Shown one piece after another: positions 11,320 through 22,702 of a DNA stretch of 64,000 nucleotides. A program made the position numbers and the translations under genes. The notes under the pieces were generated by a model, which searched no databases, was not told the DNA's origin, and saw only the letters and a program-made list of their open reading frames with translations. Origin of the DNA: Hymenopus coronatus. Its lineage: Eukaryota; Arthropoda; Insecta; Mantodea; Hymenopodidae. Position 1 is the first letter of the stretch. Each line of letters opens with the position of its first letter. Where the stretch lies: NCBI GenBank assembly GCA_030762935.1, contig CM060898.1, positions 98,252,781 through 98,316,780 on the forward strand. The letters are read 5' to 3'.

Positions 11320-11573
11320 CCATAATATCGGTGAATGAACCCCCGGCTCGCATAAGTGCCCTCAAACTTCGGACATAGACGAAATTAAATGCCTGCAGCA
11401 ATGTGAAAGATAAGGTACAAAGTACCAAGGTTCTTGAATTTGTGCCCAGAAGCCGTCTTTTGACCTTCGCCTAGCTACAGATAAATTGCAGTGCAGCTCC
11501 CTTTTTACCTTAACCCACGCATTCTCAATAGGGTTCAACTCTGGTGAACAGGGAGGCCAGTCTACCCCTCATT
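11320..11573 (-). pseudogene. Tc1/mariner-type transposase, C-terminal remnant
   Basis: On the reverse strand the motif WPPCSPELNPIENAWVKVKR (11,559-11,500) is the region around the third acidic catalytic residue of DDE_3 (Tc1-like) transposases. It is followed by RELHCNL and, after further decay including a stop, SSMSEV.GHLCEP, matching the usual SMPRR..AL..A.GG end. The N-terminal two thirds are missing: the match stops at 11,573, where a Family A tip begins at 11,588. It is a truncated, inactive fragment. Confidence 0.85.
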
Positions 11574-11587
11574 CTCCATCCACTTTT

Positions 11588-11614
11588 TGCATTGTACATG
11601 CTTGCTAGAGAAAG
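11588..11614 (-). repeat. Family A tip fragment
   Basis: Only gcattgtacatgcttgctagagaaagtaag is present: a reverse A tip that abuts the Tc1 remnant. Confidence 0.6.
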
Positions 11615-11754
11615 TAAGAAGGAACTACTTTTCATGAATTATACAGCCTAATAACACCGAGAATGCAGAGGTGTGTCAATGTAGTTGGACACTAGTTTCT
11701 ATACAATTTATAATAAGATTACTTCTCATTATAGTGCATGAGACTGTTACTCAT

Positions 11755-12160
11755 AATTATGAAATATTTCTCAAGCAAATATATTTCTATACGGTGCTCT
11801 ATCAAAATTGTTAGAGCAATTTTAGAGAAAATCGAACATTTCTAAAGATGCTCCATGTAAGGGTGGTTTGGGGTGGAAAATTTTCCTGAAAATCTTCGTG
11901 TCCCATCCATGAACGATACTAAACTTAAATACCAAGTTAGGTATCTAAGCGTCATTTCCTTTTTAAGTTGTGTTCTCCATGGATACATATACACACACAC
12001 TCGCTTATGCACAGCACCTTTTTAGAACAATTGCTTTTTCTGGATTCAGGGATCCTGAAAACATGTATTCACAATAAAATCTAGGTATCGAACTTTGGAT
12101 AGAATGCAATAGATCCTCTACTTAATATATGCATTGTACATACAAATAGAGCAGAACAGG
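11755..12160 (-). repeat. Family A fragment, reverse
   Basis: Contains atcaaaattgttagagcaat, cttcgtgtcccatcc, a taaataccaagttagg block and a degraded A tip ending about 12,160 (tacatacaaatagagc). The B half is missing. Confidence 0.78.
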
Positions 12161-12226
12161 TTCCAAGGCTCTCAGCTGGCCGGCGACGAAACAGCCGATT
12201 TCATTTCCCACGAAACCTACTCTACT

Positions 12227-12970
12227 TTTATTTTCTCAACACGCATATACAATGTACACAGTAAATAGAAACCACATTGTATTTGACCCAAAAATTTCAT
12301 ACCGAGATTTCACTGAAAGTACATGTTTTAGGGTCCCTTGAATCCCCACCTCCAAAAAAAGGAAATTTAGAAAAAAGTCCGCGCGCGAGCGTATGCATAA
12401 GTCAAAAACGAAAATTCCTTTAAATACCTAACTAGGTATTAATGTTCAGCATCTTCAAAGGATTTTTAGAAATCCTCAGACCAAACTACCCTTTACATCA
12501 AAAATGTTTCTTTAATTTTGATTTTCTAAAAAATGGCTCTAACGATATTAACATATCCATACGTTTAACAAATGTACATCTCGAGTTTTCTGGGAATAGT
12601 CTCTGATATTCCGAAACAAAAATTTACGTTTTTTCCCCCCTTTCCTTAATTTTGTTTGCACAGCTAGCTATTTCCGAGATATTCCCTTTATTGGTTTCTG
12701 TTTTAAAATATTTAAACTTTTCTCAAACGGAAAATCCTCGTCCGTTTCATATCTCCTTTATTTTACTACTCCTAACCAATGAAAGCGAACTGAATTTCAA
12801 TGACAAGCAACAGCGTTTAAAAGATTTGGCTATCACTTAAGTAATAATACCACTTCTACTAATGTTTATCTCAATTAGAATGAAGTGATAAAAGAATAAT
12901 CTTTTGTACAAATAGTTTTTCTGCAGGAGAGATAGAGAAAGTCACGTGAATGAAACACGTCAAAGTTGTG
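12227..12970 (+). repeat. Family A copy, forward
   Basis: Degraded tip (attttctcaacacgcatatac), ataccgagatttcactg at 12,299, gggaatagtctctg at 12,592 and B end gatagagaaagtcacgtg at 12,931. Internal deletions shorten it to about 740 bp. Confidence 0.83.
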
Positions 12971-13416
12971 TCTTAAGTTTCGTTTTGGTGTACTTTTTTG
13001 GTTAACATATCAGAGTACAGAGTAGCATTACAACATTTCTAGAAATTCAACTTTGCGGGTTTGTTTAGTTACTCCTGTTTTCTCTCTGATGTTTTGATCA
13101 AATGTTGGATGATGAGACATCAGTTGTTTACTCAACAGCCGTCGCCGTCTAGCGAGGGGAAGCCACATCTGTGAGGTTACCAAACTTCCTTCAAACTTCT
13201 AGACGTCATAATAAACAGATGCAAGTCCTATGGTTGGTATCGTTGTAAACAAGCATTTTAATTTAGCAGGCGTATGTGAAACAATTTTCTGGGGTCTTTT
13301 TACAGATCGTAATATGAACTGAAAACACCGTATTGATTATATCTTACTCAAATTGAGCTCTGATGTTTGGCAATCAGATCATTAATTTATCTTATAAATA
13401 ACAGCATTCTAAAACT
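12971..13416. other. Stretch with no recognised gene
   Basis: No motif recognised. It may contain the decayed upstream part of the retrotransposon that becomes recognisable at 13,417. Confidence 0.4.
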
Positions 13417-13885
13417 GCTTATTATGCTTATTTTCGTTTATTAATGCTCTATGGAATAATATTCTAGGGAAATTCGATAGATATCAAAAAGTGTTTTTTA
13501 TGAAAAGGTGATAAGAATAATGGCAGGTGCAAGACTCTCAACTCACTGCAAACCAGTATTCAATTGTTTTGGAATGTTTCTATTAGCCAACTAATATACT
13601 CTAGCCTTAATGCTTGTAATAAATAACCCAGAAAAGTTTACAAAAATCTCAGATACACATAAGTGACAAGACATAGACCATACTTGCATAGACCAACAAA
13701 TAATTTGCAGACATTCCTAAAATATAGTTTTATTTAATTCACTACCACCTCCTATAAAGGAACTGCATATGAACAAAAAGGTATTTAGGTCAGAAGTTAC
13801 AAAATACATTAATTACATCTTCTATACAGAGGAGGATTTCATTAAATTAAAAAAAATATTAATAATAATCAATGTAGTGCTGTAA
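13417..13885 (+). pseudogene. Non-LTR retrotransposon, reverse transcriptase C-terminal remnant
   Basis: Three stretches, with one frame change near 13,500, fit the post-RT end of a jockey-like or RTE-like LINE protein. They are AYYAYFRLLMLYGIIF.GNS (13,417-13,480), EKVIRIMAGARLSTHCKPVF (13,502 on) and FNSLPPPIKELHMNKKVF (13,733 on), which continues to YTEEDFIKL and a stop at 13,883. Internal stops are present in between (for example TAA after LLAN). The catalytic RT palm motif lies upstream and is not seen. A dead, 5'-truncated copy. Confidence 0.85.
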
Positions 13886-15473
13886 ATATACCTAATAGAC
13901 ACGAATATTCTAAAAATGCATACTGTACGAATGGGTTTTGCAAACAGACAAGCAATTATAGATTATGCAAAGCTGACATCTCTGAAAAATTCAGTATCAG
14001 AGTTAATATTTTTAAATGAATTTACTAATAATTATCCAGATTAATCAATGCATTAATTTCTTACTTAATCTATATTCCAGAGTTGGATCCCAGAGTTGGA
14101 TCCGTAGATTGCAATGTAATGTAATGCGACTATTTGTGTTACAATGGCCAAAATAAAGAACACAAAGACCATTATAACTATTCCAATTTATTCTTGATTT
14201 TGGGCTAAGAAAATAAGTAGCAATATAAAATGCATGATTTTAAAGATTTTCTGGTTATTTGGTTTGGTTCTTAAATTGGTCTTATGTGGGCAGACAAATC
14301 GCATTGCTACTTCACTTCCAATGTGTTACATTTATTTACTTTTTGTACCTATTCTACAAGAACTACAGTAGTGCTATTAATTCTGAACACGTGTATTAAA
14401 TTAATTTCAAATTCGCATTTCTTTCTTTCTGGATCATTCTTATCTGATAAATTATAAGCAGAAGGCTACCACAAACTGGATCTAATTTGGATCTTGGTGG
14501 GTTAATGTGACCTAACTTTGGAAAATATTGTTTCATAAATGTATACATATATTTCTATTTTATTTTATATTTTAGCCGATGTGAAATTTTTAATTTTTAA
14601 TTATGGCTCTAAGTTTAAGATTAGGACATTTCAATACCGTCAACTCTATAATCTTAAAAATCCAGATTTCCCCAATTTTGAATTATTTTATGAGGATAGT
14701 AATTCGTTATACTTCATAATTTTTATTTTAATGCATCCAGTATGATTTCCAAACACAGGTTTTATTTTATTATAAACCCCAATAGGAAATAAGAATTTGA
14801 GGGTGTAACTCTCATCTACATGTGTATAAGAGTTATTTAATGTCTGTTTATACGTTAACATTTATCTTATACTTGAGATGTTAAAGGCTAAAACTTCTGT
14901 ATTTTGCTTGCTATATAACAAAAATATGTTATACTCCCTTATCTATTGTAAAAGGGAAATGCTGACCCAGTTCGCAGTCCTTTGTAATATGCCACTTGGT
15001 ATTTGCAATAGGGATCTAAGTATACTTTCGAGAGAATTTCCTTAATAACAAGAAATGAGGATATTGTTCTTTGTAATACTGCGTCACGTGGGTGAGTAAC
15101 AATGAAAGTTCAGGACTTGTTCACGTGATTCTGTAACTTAAGACACCAAGAGTTAACCAATCGCGTTAGATCAATAAACTCATACCAAAACGGTGTAAAG
15201 GAAGATGAAGATTCCATCAAAGGTACTCTTAGTCGGGGCGTCTTGCCAAATAAATCCACACTAGTTATATTAAGAAACCACGCGCTATGAATTAAAGTGT
15301 TAAACTGAGTGTCAAAGTCAAAGTTTAACGTGTCCGATTAACTTCAATAAATGCAGAAAGTGTGTCAAACTTAAGCTACGTGAGTATTTGGTGGTTAATT
15401 TATGAATGCAAATGTGTATGATAACTGAGGATAGCATCTTGGGGACCGATAGTGGGACACTTGCGGATACCAG
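13886..15473. other. Long AT-rich stretch, partly retrotransposon 3' region
   Basis: Directly downstream of the LINE remnant, so the first 250 bp may be its 3' UTR. It contains a 13-bp tandem direct repeat, ccagagttggatc twice, at 14,078-14,103. The 68-codon frame at 14,539-14,745 has no motif I recognise. Otherwise nothing is seen. Confidence 0.45.
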
Positions 15474-15870
15474 TTGCATACGTACCGAGTAGAGACCAAC
15501 CTGCATCCTGTAGTTACGCGTTCGGGAACGTGGCTCGACGCAGCAGTATGCTATGCTGTATATTACAGTACTATTTTACAGTTAACTAATTCATTTGATG
15601 ATAGTTCATGCTCGTCAATCAAGATTGTAAAATCTCCTGCTTCAAATGGATTGCATGAAGATTTGCAATTCATACAGAAGAACTTTGCAGACACATCTAC
15701 GACAATAATACACACATTTCTAAACATCGAACATTGAAATGTCTCGAGCCTTGAAAGCTGTCGAACTTGTGCAAGCAATTAATCAGAGACCGTGACATCT
15801 GTTTTAGATCATGTGAAAAAGAAAGTGAAGACAGTGTTTGGAAAGAAATTTTGGATTTTCAAATGTCGGA
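15474..15870 (+). pseudogene. hAT-like transposon-derived protein fragment
   Basis: The open frame to 15,737 contains PVVTRSGTWLDAAVCYAVYY and, later, GLHEDLQFIQKNFADTSTTI. These fit a transposon-derived hAT-like family (known arrangement: P-V-x-T-R-W-G-T-W-L-x-A, then a helical region before the C-terminal dimerisation part). After the stop, other frames continue the match with MSRALKAVELVQAINQR (15,738) and KKKVKTVFGK (about 15,815). Trp in the TRWGTW motif is Ser here. No N-terminal zinc finger or catalytic part is seen. Inactive. Confidence 0.6.
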
Positions 15871-15984
15871 TATTGCTTGAAATACGAAATGCATTTCGGA
15901 AATAATTGCTGATAGAGTATCTTACCTAATGTGTCCTATTTTCGTTTGCTCCAATCACATCTTGATATGTGGAGCGAACTTTTT

Positions 15985-16332
15985 CACAATATAATCAAAA
16001 TCGTTAGCCATTTTTTAGAAAATCAAAATTTTCGAAAAATGTTCCATGTGAAGGGTAGTTGGGGGTGAGGGAATTTTCTTGAAAATCTTCGTGTCGCATA
16101 CTTAGAAGATACTGAACTTAAATACCAAGTTTGGTATTTAACGGTCTTTTCGTTTTTGAACTATGCACCCCAAAGACACACAGACACACGGATATTTTTC
16201 TAAAATTTTTTTTTTTGATTCAGGAGGTCTCAAAACATGTATATCCGGTGAAATCTCGGTATCGAATTTTTGGGTAGAGTGGAATACCTTCTCTATACAC
16301 TATGTACATAGTAAGTATAGAGAAAGTAAAAA
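15985..16332 (-). repeat. Family A fragment, reverse (A half)
   Basis: Begins inside the body (aatcaaaatcgttagcc) and runs through cttcgtgtcgcatacttag, accaagtttggtatttaacg and ccggtgaaatctcgg to the A tip (tatagagaaagtaaaaaag, 16,316-16,332). The A half is well preserved. Confidence 0.88.
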
Positions 16333-17159
16333 AGAAGACAAGAGTAGCGACAATTTCAGAGAAAATCAATTTTTGTATCTTGCATCCACCAGCACATGTA
16401 TTTTAGCATAAACTTATAAAACAAGTCCATCCCATCTTATTTCTTTTCCCTCAAATAACTTTTACTGTCGCAGTTAACAACAGACAAGTTTTAAGCAAGC
16501 ATTGCACGTAATTTTAAAATCTTTACTTTTCTAGTGCAGAGTTGGAAAGTTAAAGTCTGCTTAACTCAACGCAAAACTTGAATCCATCACATTTTCTTTT
16601 TTCAGAAACCTTTCCAAAATAATCACTAGCATTTCGCTTGTTAACATTGCAGTGTTGAGTTTCGGACGTATTCTGCAAACTTGAAACAAAATAACAAGCT
16701 AAGAATTTGCTTTTCTTACTGTATGGAAAATCTATTCTCCTGCACTGGTAGAGAAACTTTATAATTCAAAATGTCTTTGAAATAGACTTCAAAGCTTGTT
16801 AACGGATTCAATTGCTTGCTAGAGCAGAAGCTTGCAGATGAGACCCTGTCTAATGCAACATTTTGCACCATTTTCTTCTTAAACTGCTGTCCATTAATGA
16901 AACCTGACAAAAGAATTAAAGGTTCTTCTTTCTATGGTTAGCTATTTCGATTTTAACATTTTCCTAACACTTACCTACAGAAGGTACCGAGAGTAACGTG
17001 CTCTAATCAGAACTTCTATATTTATTTATTTATCCTGGAGTTAAGACCATAGGGTCTTTTCTTCCACTCTGTCAGGCAGTACGTTAAATTGAATACAGCG
17101 GTGATACTATGAATAATGAACAAAAATACAATTCTAAACAACTTAATCAAGAAATATAA
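16333..17159. other. Single-copy-looking stretch
   Basis: No gene recognised; the 64-codon reverse frame at 16,716-16,910 has no known motif. At 17,020-17,060 a (TTTA)n run is followed by a small inverted repeat, agacc/ggtct (17,045-17,058). Confidence 0.45.
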
Positions 17160-17907
17160 CCATCTAATGTGTTCCACTCACATGATTTTCTCTACATCTC
17201 TGAAACAAATTATTGTTAAAAACCTTATGCTTCTATTTACTTCATGCTAATCAAGAAAACATTAGCAGAAATAGTCTTATTACTGGTTTCCTTGCAAGTA
17301 GGAGCGAAATAAGGGAGTACCTTAGGTTAAAGTATTGGTCAAAGGCTGGCTGCTATGTGACTTAAGTCCCTTTCTATGTATGAACGAGAGTTGATAATTT
17401 CCTATATGGGAAAAGTATAAGTTTTTAAATGCGAAAGAAAAAACAAGGAATATCTCAAAAAACGCCCAATTTACGAAAAAAGGTACATAGCATAAGTTGT
17501 GTGTTTTGACGTGCTCTACATTTTTTGTGTGCCACGTTTTTGTCCATCTCTTACTGTTTACCAGTTATGCAAAATTTCGTAAAATTCATACAGAATAAAG
17601 TGGTCTTCAGAGGCTATTCCCAGAAAATTCAAGATATACATTTTATTTGTCAGGTAAATATATTTAATATACATATTTTAATCAAAATCGATAGAGCCAT
17701 TTTTAAGAATATCAACAATTTCAAAAAAAGTTCCATTTAAAGGGTAGTTTGGTGTGGGGGGGATTTTTCTCAAAAATTTCATGTCGCATCCCTGGAAGAT
17801 ACTAAACAAATACCAAATGTGGTATTTTACCAACTTTTCATTTTTGATTTATCGTGTTCACAGACACACGGACCTTTTTCTGAAACTGCTTTTTTTTGGT
17901 TACAGGT
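17160..17907 (-). repeat. Family A copy, reverse, lacking the A tip
   Basis: Reverse B end ctaatgtgttccactcacatg (17,163) through gtggtcttcagaggc, gatattaaac-type and ttcacagacacacggacc blocks. The match ends in tttttttggttacagg (17,907), before the A palindrome. Confidence 0.87.
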
Positions 17908-18205
17908 TTCTGATCTTTTATGAAGGAAGCCCCATGCATTTTTGTAGAAATTTCAATGTCAACATTTTCTCTAATGTATGATTTATCTTTATTTGTGCCA
18001 TATTAAAGTTAATACTTAGTGCATGTGTCATTAATCGTACGTGCATGTTTATTTACGGACTTTCCAGAAACAGAAAGGAGCCTTATTCTGCATTAGTGTT
18101 GTAGTTGGAGAATTACATGCTACCAACAGAGAAGTTAAACATGAGCCAGGAAATGGCCAATTCCGTTAGTCGGCCAATAGATTCCAATATATCAATCTTC
18201 TCCTA

Positions 18206-18450
18206 TTAATTAATTAATTAATTAATTGTTTTTATCATACAAGCTGTGTGTAGGATAGGTTTCGGTAAGGTAAAGTCAAACTGAAAAATTCAGTTTTAGA
18301 GCCGGCATAACGGGAAAAATGAGTTGGTTAGGGAATTTAATGTCCTGTCGGTATGTAGACATACTATTTCAGTGACCAGAGCAACCGGACTGAGAACGAG
18401 AGATCCGTGGTTGAAATCCTCGCCATGACATTTCGTTTTTCATTCTCGGC
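18206..18450. mobile_element. Two type-b SINE pieces in opposite orientation
   Basis: A (TTAA)n run at 18,206-18,228 is followed by a reverse-strand type-b tail (tagagccggcat preceded by ctgaaaaattcag, 18,280-18,296). A forward head with B-box region (gagatccgtggttgaaatcc, 18,400-18,419) and tail then follow. The forward copy is decayed (agtgaccagagcaaccgg). Confidence 0.65.
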
Positions 18451-19040
18451 CTTTCAAACTTCCTTCTAGTAGTCTTAAGAATTTTTCTTCGAGTTTAATT
18501 GTTCGCTAGCTGTTTCAATGTGCGCATTTCACCAAAATATCTACCCAATATTCACCCAAACTATAATAGATAGCTTCTGCATTTAGTATCGTCAGTTATA
18601 TTTGTGTCCTCCTGCCTCTAATCTGTACCATGTCATCTTTCCTCATCTTTCTTTTCTAAGTACATATAACTTTAGCTCAAAATAAATTTCAATTGTTTGA
18701 CTTGGATAAGGTTTAATTCTACAAACGCATTAATTTACTTAGCTGATATGTTATTAATCTTCGTTATAGGCAACTACTAGAGAGAGTAAAAAAGTGTTTT
18801 GGGGTGGATTAGTGCCCACATCTAAAACATGTTCTTTTGCTGAAAACTGACTAATCTGCTGCTTTATTAATATAATAAATACGTTAATTTTATTCATTGT
18901 TACTAATATTTAAAGAACTGGAAAATAATCTGCACTTCAACCATAAGTATGAAAAATATTTATTTCAACCTACATGAATATTTTACTTAAAATAATTGTG
19001 TTTTTATAGTTTTTTTTTTCATTTCGGTATGCTTGTTGCA
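18451..19040. other. AT-rich stretch with no recognised gene
   Basis: Only scraps resembling a Family A tip (ctagagagagtaaaaaag, 18,778-18,795). Nothing else recognised. Confidence 0.4.
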
Positions 19041-20196
19041 CCTTTTTACTTTCTCTTCACGTCTTATGTACATAGTGTATAGAGAAGGTATTGCATTCCA
19101 CCCAAAATTCAATACCGAGAATTCACTGGAAATATGTTTTAGGGTCTTCTATATCCAAAAAAAAAAAAACATTTTCAGAAAAAGGTCCGTGTGCCTGCGA
19201 ACACGATAACTTAAAAACGAAACTTCAGTAAAATACCAAGCTTGGTATTTAAGTTTGGTATCTTCCAAGGATGAGACACGTTGATTTTCAAGAAAATCCC
19301 CCCACCCGCAACTACACTTTACATGGAACTTTTTCCGAAAATCTAACGATTTTCATGAAAATCTCTTGTAATTAAGATAACAATATAAGAAGATCTTAAG
19401 CTAATTAATTCCCATTTGATAAAATAGATTATATTAAACCGAATTAACAAATAAACTCCTGCTGTAACCAAAGTTGAAGAATTAACTAATGCAGATCCAC
19501 AGATTTCCGAGCATTGTCCATAAAATACTCCAGGACGATTAAATAAAGCTATCTACATTCCAAATAAAATTTATATCTTGAATTTTGTGGGAATAGCCTC
19601 TGAAGACTACTGTATTCTGGATGAATTTTACGGAATTTTGCATAACTACTAAACTGTAACAGATGGACAAAAGCTTATCACACAAAAAATGAAGAGCACA
19701 TTAAAACACACAATTTGTTATATACATTTTTTCGTGGAGTTGATTTTTTTTTTTCTTTTTTTAGATATTCCTTGTTTTTTTGTTTCAGCTTTGAAAAACA
19801 TAATTTTCTCATACAGGAATTTTTCAACTCCCGTCCATACAAACAAAGGAACTTCAGTCAGATGGCAACCAGCTTTTGATTATCACTTTAACCTATGGTA
19901 CTCCCTCAAATCACTTCTACTTACAAGGAAGCAAGTAATAGGACTATTTCTGCTTATTTTTTCTCGATTAACATGAAGTAAATAGAGGCATAAGCTTTTT
20001 AACAATAACTTGTTGCAGAGATGTAGAGAAAGTCATGTGAATGGAACACATCAGATTTTTTAGAAATGCATTTTTTGGATTCAGGGGGTCTCAAAATACA
20101 TATTTTCGGTAAAACCTCGGTATCAAAGTTTTGTTGGAATACAATACCTTCTTTAAGCACTATGACATTGTACATACGGGGCTAGGGGAAGTAAAA
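19041..20196 (+). repeat. Family A copy with both arms, carrying a mitochondrial insert
   Basis: Tip tttttactttctcttcacg (19,043), cttccaaggatgagacacg (19,262), gggaatagcctctgaagac (19,590), the hairpin region near 19,950, B end tgtagagaaagtcatgtg (20,022) and then an inverted A arm, ending ctaggggaagtaaaaat (20,181-20,196). At about 19,370-19,546 the body is interrupted by a mitochondrial insert. The roughly 130-bp arms suggest the complete element has terminal inverted repeats. Confidence 0.88.
19370..19546 (-). pseudogene. Nuclear mitochondrial insertion joining cox2 and nad5 fragments
   Basis: Read on the reverse strand with the invertebrate mitochondrial code, 19,540-19,496 gives NRPGVFYGQCSEICG. 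This is the CuA-binding end of cytochrome oxidase subunit II, with the C-S-E-I-C ligand motif. From 19,495 to about 19,370 it continues as [20 protein letters not shown] and a hydrophobic stretch, which is the NADH dehydrogenase subunit 5 segment normally read as [20 protein letters not shown]. The two genes are not adjacent in this way in known insect mitochondrial genomes, so the piece is a mosaic. AGA and ATA codons make sense only with the mitochondrial code. Too short to be functional. Confidence 0.9.
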
Positions 20197-21336
20197 ATAC
20201 TGTGGAGGTAAACTACTTACGAAATTGTACTAACCTACGAAACGTAGTATATTTATAAAAAAATGGAAATCATTTCGAACAAGGGAGAGCGGCAGAGAGT
20301 TAAAATGTGTCGCCTTTTCCCCTAAATGCCCAAAATGCATGACTTCAGTATTAGTTCAGTAAGTTCTTTGTCTAAGAGGGTAAGTGAAGAAGTGAACCTT
20401 AGACTGCACGCTTCACGGAAATAGTAAACAGATTGATAAACTAGGCGTTGCAGAATTGTTTTTCTACCAGGGCATTTTGTGTTGTCTTTTCACGCGACAA
20501 GGAAGTGACAGAATTTGCATGGTTGAGTGCTATTAGCAAACTGGAAGAATATGTTACCTATCAGCATAAATGCTGCGATTGCTAATTTACCTAACGAAAG
20601 CAAACGTTTCAATTGTAACTCTTGGAAAGTTAAGATACAAGCCCCATTTCACTAAGTGACCTCAAAATTGCCGACATCCATCCCCTTCTACTCATTGATC
20701 GCCAGTCCTCACAGAGGCAATGCGTGATAAATTCGCTACCTAGTAAGTACGTCATGTGCGGTCAAACGACTAGCGGCAAAGGCCGTATAAATCTGAAGAC
20801 TCTGTAAATAACTATGTTAGGACATTAAACCACCTGTATTTATTCGTGGATAAATGTACGGCTGAAATATTGATTGAGAAAACATTACTCCCACTAATGA
20901 AAACTGTTTTCGAAAACTTTTAATACAACAAAAAGTAATTTGAAATAAGGTTGATATTTGAATGATCTCTCTATCTTTCGTGATACAGTGATCCTTATTT
21001 CTTTTGCTTTACCAGTTACACAATATACATTCAGCATGTGGAGAATCTCACAGTTTATTAATAGAATAGTCTATATATTATAGCGCCTTTTTTGTTTGTT
21101 TGTTTAGGTATCTTAAATTTGGAACCATCGTTTCGTGACAATATTACGAGAATTGCTCTACTTACACTGCATTGTTTCTAACGGTTCTGTTTTCTCTCCA
21201 ATTCCCTGTCCTCCGTGGGCCGGCTAATCAGTTGATACAACGTCTGTGCCTCATACTGGCTATTATATTGTGAGAGTGCGTGTTTCAACGATAGTACGTT
21301 AGTGCTGTTATAATACAAAACATCTTACGTGTGACT
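20197..21336. other. Single-copy-looking stretch
   Basis: About 1.1 kb without Family A, SINE or transposase motifs and without a long open frame. A (TTTG)n-like run is near 21,093-21,107. Confidence 0.45.
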
Positions 21337-22312
21337 TCATATGACCTTCTATATCTATTCTGCAAGAAACTGTTCTTACCTAGGCTCATTCTTCCTCTTC
21401 ACGTACCGTGTGTGCAGTATGCTTAGAGATCCTCCGAGTCCAAAAAGCATTTTTAGAAAGAGGTACATGTGTGTGTGTGTGTGTGTGTCTGTGTGTGTGT
21501 GTGTGGTGTGTGTGTGAACTCGATAGCTCAAAACCGAAAAGTCGGTTGACTACCAAACTTGATACTTAAGTTCAATATCTTCCAATAATGACACCAGATT
21601 TTCAGACAATCCTCCACGCCAAACCGTCCTTTACATAGAAAAAATTTCGAAATATTGGATTTTATCAAAAATTCCTGTAACGATTTCGATTAAATTATCA
21701 TATATATTTACATTATATTTACATGAAAAATTCTATGTCTTGAATTTTCTAGGAATAGTATCTGACGCGCTCGCTTTATTCCAAATACTTTTTCTTAAGC
21801 GGTAAACAGTCATATATAGGCAAAAAGTTACTACACAGAATCCTAGATTTCACTAAAATACACAACTTATATCCAATGTAGTTTATTGCAGGGTTAACCT
21901 TGCTATTAGTTTAAATTTAGCAATACTTAATTTTTTTTTAAATAGGAGGTCATCATTTGTTTTTTTTAAACCCCTGGTCATGCGAAAAGTACGAAATCAA
22001 TTTCGAAGTTAATACTTAGAGACCAGTTTTCAAAATCTCTCAGTTTCATTTTAGCCTAGCGTACTCTCTTATTTCTCTTGTATCCACAGTAGATAAGTAG
22101 TAATACTTATTTATTTTAATGTTTATTGTGATTAGCATGAATCAGATATAAGAATGAGCGTTTGCAACAATAATTTGTTGCAGAACTGTTATCAAGTTAT
22201 TTGAATGGAACATGCCTGTTTCTGGTAAATTCTCGACATCGAATTTTTTTTAGTGGGATGCAATACTTCTCTTTCTACTATGTATAATATATACAGTAGA
22301 GAAAGTAAACAG
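21337..22312 (+). repeat. Family A copy, rearranged
   Basis: A short reverse B end (gacttcatatgaccttc, 21,342) runs into a forward body at about 21,396. The (TG)n tract (21,467-21,516), ctcaaaaccgaaaagtcgg, aggaatagtatctgacg and B end (caagttatttgaatggaac, 22,192) follow. An inverted A arm ends at gtagagaaagtaaacag (22,297-22,312). Confidence 0.8.
21467..21516. repeat. (TG)n microsatellite inside Family A
   Basis: About 24 TG units with two interruptions, at the conserved (TG)n position of the family. Confidence 0.95.
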
Positions 22313-22347
22313 TTAGTAGAATTTTAGCTCGTAGAATGTTCATGTGG

Positions 22348-22689
22348 ACGGCGCAGTGTCTGAGTGGTTAGACCGTTCGTCTCCTACCTAGGCGGCCCGG
22401 GTTCAATCCCAAGAGCCCGCATGTGGGATTTGTGGTGGGCGAAACGGCCTCTGGGTGCTCCGGTTTCCCCGCCACTCATCCCATCAATTGCTCCATCATC
22501 ACCTTTACTATCAGCCATTTCGCTTATATTTCATGTGTCATCCCTGGTTACGACCACTCGTTTCAGGTTCTTCATTCTCTGGTTCGTGCCGTTGGTTCAT
22601 TGACAGGCTTATGATCCCTTGGCAACCTTGTAAGTCCTAGGAGGGCGTCAGTCCTACATACGGGGAGAGTAAGCCGGCTACGAAAAAAT
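22348..22689 (+). mobile_element. tRNA-derived SINE, type d, with 13-bp target duplication
   Basis: Head: gcgcagtgtctgagtggtta (A box) and cccgggttcaatcccaagag (B box, 22,397-22,416), then cgaaacggcctctgggtgctc and a GC-rich body ending in an A-rich tail (cgaaaaaat). Flanked by perfect copies of aatgttcatgtgg at 22,335-22,347 and 22,690-22,702. The open frames inside (61-79 codons) are incidental. Relative: 62,000-62,250 on the reverse strand. Confidence 0.9.
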
Positions 22690-22702
22690 AATGTTCATGT
22701 GG

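Noticed and set aside
22364..22640. Three overlapping forward frames of 61-79 codons
   Set aside because: All within the type-d SINE.
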